This document shows positions 15,253 to 18,480 of a stretch of 18,480 nucleotides of DNA, one piece after another. The stretch spans positions 1 through 18,480 of the forward strand of contig CAZDSH010000029.1 in NCBI GenBank assembly GCA_964508195.1, written 5' to 3'. The DNA comes from JAAYEV01 sp964508195 (GTDB lineage Bacteria > Bacillota > Clostridia > Ch29). Made by a program: the position numbers and the translations under genes. How positions within the stretch are numbered: position 1 is the first letter of the stretch; each line of letters starts with the position of its first letter. Under the pieces are notes generated by a model that did not search any database, had not been told where the DNA came from, and saw only the letters and a list, made by a program, of their open reading frames with translations.

Positions 15253-15281
15253 ATTATGCAACATATAACAACCCTTGTCAA
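15253..15281 (-). promoter_or_regulatory. Promoter of the serine T-box operon
   Basis: On the minus strand TTGACA (15281-15276) and CATAAT (15258-15253) are separated by exactly 17 bases. Transcription would start near 15246, a few bases before the Stem I sequence of the T-box. Confidence 0.85.
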
Positions 15282-15302
15282 TGGTATATTATGTATAAAC
15301 AT

Positions 15303-15330
15303 AAAAAGAGCCCCGGCGAAACCGGAGCCC
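15303..15330 (-). terminator. Intrinsic terminator after the M23 peptidase gene
   Basis: On the minus strand GGGCTCCGG (15330-15322) pairs with CCGGGGCTC (15316-15308), nine pairs including two G-U, around a five-base loop and followed by five T. It begins 14 bases after the peptidase stop codon and insulates that gene from the T-box operon promoter. Confidence 0.9.
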
Positions 15331-15344
15331 CTCTGTCCGTAATT

Positions 15345-16358
15345 TTAATCCCTGCTGTTTACAAATTTAATCGGGTCTACGAGTTTACCATTTACTTCGA
15401 CTTCAAAGTGAACGTGGGGGCCTGTACTTATACCGGTACTGCCCACCCGGGCTATTGCCTGCCCCTTTGAGACCTTATCGCCCTTTTTAACGAGGTTGGA
15501 GCTATTGTGTGCATAGCGGGTCTTTATGCCGTAACCATGGTTTATTTCAACCATATTGCCGTAACCACCCTGCCTACCTGAAAAGGTTATAACGCCTTCC
15601 CCCGTTGCCCTTATAGTGGTACCGGACTTTACGGCTATATCCACTGCACCATGGAAATCTGATTTTCTGGTAAAGGGGTGTCTCCTGCTACCAAACCTTG
15701 ATGTAATGGTACCCGAAACCGGTAGGAATGTTGGCCGCGCATCGAGATACTTTAGCCTTGCATCTACATCGGACAGCAGTTTGTCCATTTCCTCCTGCTG
15801 GATATCCATTTGCCCCGCCAGGGCCTCTACGGAATGATCCAGCTCCTTTATGGCACTCATCATAACAGCGGGGGATGTTTTGCGTTCTACAAGTCCATCC
15901 CTCTCAAGCTCCGCTAGACCTGGCACACGCCTACCCCTAGAAGCTATTAAGGGCCCGCCTAGGGCTTCCTGTAACTGCTGTTGGAACTCCCTAAGCCTCT
16001 TCTCGCTTTCGCTGTTTAGTCCCACCATATCCCGTACTTCGCCGTCAAATTCTATAAGGTTTTCCATCTCGGCCCGTACTTCGGCGCTGTAGTTATAAAA
16101 ACCGGATATCTGGGTACTTTGCCTTTCGTTATCGTCCCTTAGGTATTCGATCCTTGCAAGGGCAACCTTGTGAGCCTTATCCAGGCTATAATAGCCTGTT
16201 GTAAGGGCTATGCTATATAGTACTAGCAATAACGTAAAAAACGCAGTGGGTTTCAAAAGGATTCTATTAATCCGGGCCCTTTTTACCCTTTCCTCGGGAT
16301 CACCTATTAACATTATTGTCACGTGGCTTTCTTTTCTCTTGGAAATCGCTTTTTTCAT
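15345..16358 (-). CDS. M23 family metallopeptidase (LytM-like), membrane-anchored
   Basis: A 337-residue envelope protein. A short basic cytoplasmic tail is followed by one transmembrane helix (about 36-53). A coiled-coil region rich in Glu, Gln and Arg (about 65-205) leads to a C-terminal LytM-type peptidase domain. Zinc and catalytic residues are present: HGAVD (His236, Asp240) and HVHFEV (His315, His317). It should cut peptidoglycan cross-links or stem peptides outside the membrane, in cell separation or sporulation; which of these is not shown. The start ATG at 16358 follows GGAGG at ideal spacing; a TTG four codons upstream overlaps that SD and is rejected. Confidence 0.93.
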   Translation of the reverse strand: MKKAISKRKESHVTIMLIGDPEERVKRARINRILLKPTAFFTLLLVLYSIALTTGYYSLDKAHKVALARIEYLRDDNERQSTQISGFYNYSAEVRAEMENLIEFDGEVRDMVGLNSESEKRLREFQQQLQEALGGPLIASRGRRVPGLAELERDGLVERKTSPAVMMSAIKELDHSVEALAGQMDIQQEEMDKLLSDVDARLKYLDARPTFLPVSGTITSRFGSRRHPFTRKSDFHGAVDIAVKSGTTIRATGEGVITFSGRQGGYGNMVEINHGYGIKTRYAHNSSNLVKKGDKVSKGQAIARVGSTGISTGPHVHFEVEVNGKLVDPIKFVNSRD

Positions 16359-16435
16359 TTTTACCTCCAAAGAAAATTAACCGGTACTTTATTAATTAAA
16401 CATAAAGCTGGATAATCCTTTAGAAGAATTTGTAA

Positions 16436-16921
16436 TTACCGAAAAAAATTATTTTTATCTTTTGACTTTATTTTTAATAATAAATGGAGTAAAGGAAGGC
16501 CCAACAGATAACACGCTATTATCTGTCCTAACGCCACGTAGGCCATAGTCGACCACCAGGGCATATTGTACAATACCGATAGGTAACCCCCTACTACTAC
16601 GCCGTTTATCAAAACCGGCGGCAAGGGTGCCAAGGCAGGTTTTACTGTTTTTGATGTAAGCCATGCAGCGAACAACGTTGCCACGCTACCTAGACCGATA
16701 TCCCATGCGCCTAACCCGCCTACGAAGTTGGCGGTCATGCACCCGGCGAACAACCCCATAACCGCTTCAGGCCATAAAAAAGGCAGTACCGTTAATGCCT
16801 CAGATATACGTACCTGTAGCGGGCCATAGCTTATCGGCGCAAAGTATACGGTTAATGCCGTATATACCGCTGCTATCATCGCCCCCCGGGCTAAAGTTTT
16901 AATAGTTATTCTTTTGTCCAT
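16436..16921 (-). CDS. queT: QueT family queuosine-precursor ECF transporter substrate-binding subunit
   Basis: A 161-residue integral membrane protein with about five hydrophobic segments and the QueT pattern (ARGAMIAAVYTALTV, the RISEALTVLPFL block, then GLFAGCMTAN). Family knowledge: QueT is the S component that binds a queuosine precursor (preQ1, preQ0 or queuine) and works with the shared ECF energy-coupling module, which is not in this window. A preQ1 riboswitch directly upstream independently supports the substrate. The ATG at 16921 follows AAGGGGG at seven bases; a frame extending further upstream would run through the riboswitch. Confidence 0.93.
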   Translation of the reverse strand: MDKRITIKTLARGAMIAAVYTALTVYFAPISYGPLQVRISEALTVLPFLWPEAVMGLFAGCMTANFVGGLGAWDIGLGSVATLFAAWLTSKTVKPALAPLPPVLINGVVVGGYLSVLYNMPWWSTMAYVALGQIIACYLLGLPLLHLLLKIKSKDKNNFFR

Positions 16922-16928
16922 AATTCTG

Positions 16929-16966
16929 CCCCCTTGTTTTTTTAGGCGGGTTTCTGCGACCGCCAC
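16929..16966 (-). promoter_or_regulatory. preQ1-I riboswitch controlling queT translation
   Basis: The minus strand reads a P1 stem GGCGG/CCGCC enclosing TCGCAGAAAC, then an A-rich tail (TAAAAAAACAA) and the SD GGGGG at 16933-16929. This closely matches the well-studied Thermoanaerobacter tengcongensis preQ1 aptamer, which shares the GGTCGCAG, AACCC and CAAAACAAGG blocks. When preQ1 binds, the tail and SD should be drawn into the pseudoknot, blocking translation of queT. Confidence 0.92.
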
Positions 16967-16967
16967 T

Positions 16968-16993
16968 AAAAAATACCCCCTATTAACGGGGGG
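16968..16993 (-). terminator. Intrinsic terminator of the tRNA operon
   Basis: On the minus strand a C run (16993-16988) pairs with a five-G run (16980-16976) around GTTAATA, followed by TATTTTTT. It begins nine bases after the tRNA-Val CCA end. Its T-tract ends only one base before the preQ1 aptamer. Confidence 0.85.
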
Positions 16994-17001
16994 ATTAAAA
17001 T

Positions 17002-17079
17002 TGGTGGGGCGAACAGGGATCGAACCTGCGAAACCTCTACCATGTCAAGGTAGCGCTCTCCCAACTGAGCTATCGCCCC
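17002..17079 (-). tRNA. tRNA-Val (anticodon GAC)
   Basis: A complete cloverleaf with encoded CCA. The acceptor stem is GGGGCGA/TCGCCCC, the D stem GCTC/GAGC, the anticodon stem CTACC/GGTAG with loop TTGACAT (anticodon GAC), and the T stem GCAGG/CCTGT with loop TTCGATC. The total is 78 bases rather than 76 because the variable region is seven bases (AGGTTTC) instead of the usual five. The gene lies five bases downstream of tRNA-Gly and shares its promoter. Confidence 0.97.
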
Positions 17080-17084
17080 AGGTT

Positions 17085-17158
17085 TGGAGCGGGTAACGGG
17101 GATCGAACCCGCATTTTTGGCTTGGGAAGCCAACGCTCTGCCATTGAGCTATACCCGC
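17085..17158 (-). tRNA. tRNA-Gly (anticodon CCC)
   Basis: A complete 74-base cloverleaf with encoded CCA. The acceptor stem is GCGGGTA/TACCCGC, the D stem GCTC/GAGC, the anticodon stem TTGGC/GCCAA with loop TTCCCAA (anticodon CCC), and the T stem GCGGG/CCCGT. It is the first gene of a two-tRNA operon and reads GGG glycine codons. Confidence 0.97.
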
Positions 17159-17175
17159 AATAGGTTGTAATTAAT

Positions 17176-17204
17176 ATTATAACCGTTTTTATCACCATAA
17201 TCAA
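17176..17204 (-). promoter_or_regulatory. Promoter of the tRNA-Gly/tRNA-Val operon
   Basis: On the minus strand TTGATT (17204-17199) and TATAAT (17181-17176) are separated by 17 bases. Transcription would begin about ten bases upstream of the tRNA-Gly 5' end. An inverted repeat ATAATC/GATTAT (17197-17202 and 17209-17214) overlaps the -35. Confidence 0.85.
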
Positions 17205-17223
17205 CATCGATTATTGAAATGGG

Positions 17224-17991
17224 TTAATTATTGTTCGGCTCAAAGGCAAAATACCTAAACATTGAATCGTATTCCTCCCCTAGAGTCCTCGCGTAATAGA
17301 TAATTCCCTTACCCTTTGCGAAGGCCCTTTCTTCGACATAAACACCATCGGGCATCCCTTCCATTGGTACGCTGTATCTTACCCTATATATAGTAGGCCC
17401 GTCTTCGTCGTCATCTGTATCATTATCCATGCCGTTATCCATACCGTCCTCCGTACTATCTTCCATATCGAGGGGTAATATATCCGAAACCATAGTTGCT
17501 TTTTTACCGTCTACATTCACTTCCTGCTCCCACTTTGATCCTATCTCCAGGGGGAGCTTTAAAATTTTTATCTCATTGAACATGTTAGGCAGTTTTTCGC
17601 CCCGGATTATCCTTTCCGTTACAGTATCCTCAGTTATTATATATTCCAATTCAAGGCCGAAGTCCCCGGATCCTTCACCATCGGAAACGTCGTCTACTGT
17701 ACCGGATATCTTATAAACGAGGGTTTCAGGGGCATTCATATCACTATAAATACTGTTAAGCTCCATTCGATGGCTATATTCTGCAAACCCGGAATAAAAC
17801 CATTCGTAGCCGATACGTTGCGGGAAAAGATCCACCAATTGTTGTGATACCCTTTCGCCGCCGGAGGGCCTTGGAAACCATCCGGTACCATTCTCCTTTG
17901 ACGGGTCATCCCAGTCGGAATTTTTATAAGCATATACAAAAGCTACGGCTAACACTACGGCCAATATCAGAATCCTTAGCCTTATTTTCAT
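17224..17991 (-). CDS. Unrecognised secreted or membrane-anchored acidic protein
   Basis: A 255-residue protein that I do not recognise. It begins with a basic KIRLR, then a hydrophobic helix (about 6-23), a signal peptide or N-terminal anchor without a lipobox Cys. The remainder looks extracytoplasmic, beta-rich and acidic. It includes a low-complexity stretch near residues 175-200 with DGMDNGMDND-type repeats and a run of Asp/Glu, perhaps calcium-binding or only a linker. The segment YEWFYSGFAEYSHRMEL and the repeated strand pattern suggest a beta-sandwich domain. The ATG at 17991 follows AGGGGG at nine bases; a longer frame from 18042 has no SD and is less likely. A TATAAT at 18039-18034 upstream lacks a good -35. 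Confidence 0.75.
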   Translation of the reverse strand: MKIRLRILILAVVLAVAFVYAYKNSDWDDPSKENGTGWFPRPSGGERVSQQLVDLFPQRIGYEWFYSGFAEYSHRMELNSIYSDMNAPETLVYKISGTVDDVSDGEGSGDFGLELEYIITEDTVTERIIRGEKLPNMFNEIKILKLPLEIGSKWEQEVNVDGKKATMVSDILPLDMEDSTEDGMDNGMDNDTDDDEDGPTIYRVRYSVPMEGMPDGVYVEERAFAKGKGIIYYARTLGEEYDSMFRYFAFEPNNN

Positions 17992-18234
17992 ATTACAATA
18001 CCCCCTACCGCATTTTCTAGAGCCCGTGATTATATTATACACCCGCCGCGATGTTATTACCCTTTAAAAACGGCATTTCCGTTAATCTATAGTCGGCTAC
18101 TACGGCCCGGGATAGCCCTATAACGCCAGAACTCCATAAGTACCCCCGGTAGCCCCCCCCAAAAAAACTGCTATCGTCAAAACCCGCCCCGCCGACATGG
18201 AACTTAATAATCCCCGGGAACGTCGAAATAATAG

Positions 18235-18260
18235 AAAGCCCCAAACAACGCGGGGGCTTT
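18235..18260. terminator. Second hairpin after the TrkH gene, possible backup terminator
   Basis: AAAGCCCC (18235-18242) and GGGGCTTT (18253-18260) are perfectly complementary, eight pairs with a ten-base loop. On the minus strand it follows the stronger terminator at 18286-18263 and is trailed by CTATTATTT, a poor T-tract. It may be a backup or a bidirectional element. Confidence 0.5.
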
Positions 18261-18262
18261 TC

Positions 18263-18286
18263 AAAAATCCCGGTTAATATCCGGGA
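18263..18286 (-). terminator. Intrinsic terminator after the TrkH gene
   Basis: On the minus strand TCCCGG (18286-18281) pairs with CCGGGA (18273-18268) around ATATTAA, followed by five T (18267-18263). It lies about 90 bases past the TrkH stop codon. Confidence 0.8.
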
Positions 18287-18292
18287 CAAAGG

Positions 18293-18360
18293 GGCAGTCA
18301 AAGGCATAAACTGAACTCCCTTCCCGAAGTTCACGGCCTTTGAACTGCCTTTATTTTTTT
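18293..18360 (+). terminator. Long imperfect hairpin with T-tract, terminator-like on the + strand
   Basis: GGCAGTCAAAGGC (18293-18305) pairs with GCCTTTGAACTGCC (18336-18349) with one bulged base, enclosing an inner TGAACT/AGTTCA stem (18312-18317 with 18328-18333). TTTATTTTTTT follows at 18350-18360 on the + strand. This looks like a strong + strand terminator, yet no + strand gene is visible upstream. The rest of 18043-18374 holds the two minus-strand hairpins and a C8/A7 run at 18156-18170, with no gene I can support. Confidence 0.6.
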
Positions 18361-18374
18361 GCCCACCGTAGCGT

Positions 18375-18480
18375 CTACTGCTTCCAAAACCTTGGGAATA
18401 ATAGGGTGACTACGGTGTATATCTCCAGCCTACCGAGTATCATGCATAGGGAAAGGAGTATCTTAGAAAACCCGGAAAGT
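18375..18480 (-). CDS. trkH: TrkH/KtrB-type potassium uptake protein, C-terminal end (partial)
   Basis: Only the last 35 codons are inside the window; the gene runs off the right edge. The translated end contains LSGFSKILLSLCMILGRLE followed by IYTVVTLLFPRFWKQ and a TAG stop at 18377-18375. The MILGRLE-x(4)-V pattern with a final FW is typical of the last membrane segment of TrkH/KtrB potassium channel-like subunits. It would form the pore part of a K+ uptake system gated by a TrkA/KtrA protein not seen here. Two minus-strand hairpins follow it. Confidence 0.85.
   Translation of the reverse strand, partial: LSGFSKILLSLCMILGRLEIYTVVTLLFPRFWKQ

Noticed and set aside
16922..17096. Short open frames across the tRNA genes and preQ1 leader
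   Set aside because: They are shadows of tRNA and riboswitch sequence with no SD and no protein-like content.
18035..18334. 99-codon minus-strand open frame between trkH and the secreted-protein gene
   Set aside because: It runs through two terminator hairpins and the long inverted repeat, has homopolymer-derived Gly and Phe runs and no recognisable domain. Most likely a chance frame, though a decayed gene cannot be excluded.

Overview
The window looks like a chromosomal segment from a low-to-mid G+C Firmicute of the class Clostridia. The evidence is regulatory as much as coding: a serine T-box leader, a TPP riboswitch, a preQ1-I riboswitch close to the thermophilic-Clostridia form, an ECF-type QueT, G-rich Shine-Dalgarno (SD) sites and several TTG starts. 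I cannot name the genus. There is no phage, CRISPR array or intact insertion sequence; most of it is housekeeping metabolism with unusually rich RNA-level control.

Left part (1-6423, + strand). A 50-bp tandem repeat precedes a good sigma-A promoter and a single-gene ABC exporter. A perfect 15-bp hairpin follows, then a membrane diguanylate cyclase with a solute-binding-type sensor domain, whose SD faces an ATG-TAG start-stop pair. Next is a TPP riboswitch with a terminator controlling three genes: an AIR-synthase/HypE/ThiL-like kinase-fold protein, thiE (thiamine phosphate synthase) and a HAD phosphatase with a Cys cluster. This is the most interesting functional locus, because neither the AIRS-fold protein nor the phosphatase is a standard thiamine enzyme.

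Middle (6424-12207). A gap of about 340 bp folds into a chain of strong stem-loops ending in a terminator-like hairpin. I propose a structured noncoding RNA on the + strand, with a possible 50-codon ORF inside it. It converges on a minus-strand series: mnmH/selU (tRNA 2-selenouridine synthase) with its terminator, then cobT translationally coupled to a B12-binding radical SAM protein, then a REC-GGDEF response regulator and a small zinc-ribbon protein. CobT helps make the cobalamin lower ligand and the downstream radical SAM protein has a cobalamin-binding domain, so the pairing makes biochemical sense.

Right part (12208-18480, minus strand). A serine T-box (specifier UCC) controls a class V aminotransferase and serA, which together give a serine biosynthesis operon. 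Upstream are an M23 envelope peptidase, queT with a preQ1-I riboswitch, and a tRNA-Gly(CCC)/tRNA-Val(GAC) pair with its own promoter and terminator. The riboswitch abuts the tRNA terminator, so queT may be expressed by readthrough. Beyond lie an unrecognised secreted or membrane-anchored acidic protein and the C-terminal end of a TrkH/KtrB potassium transporter, separated by a noncoding stretch containing three hairpins.
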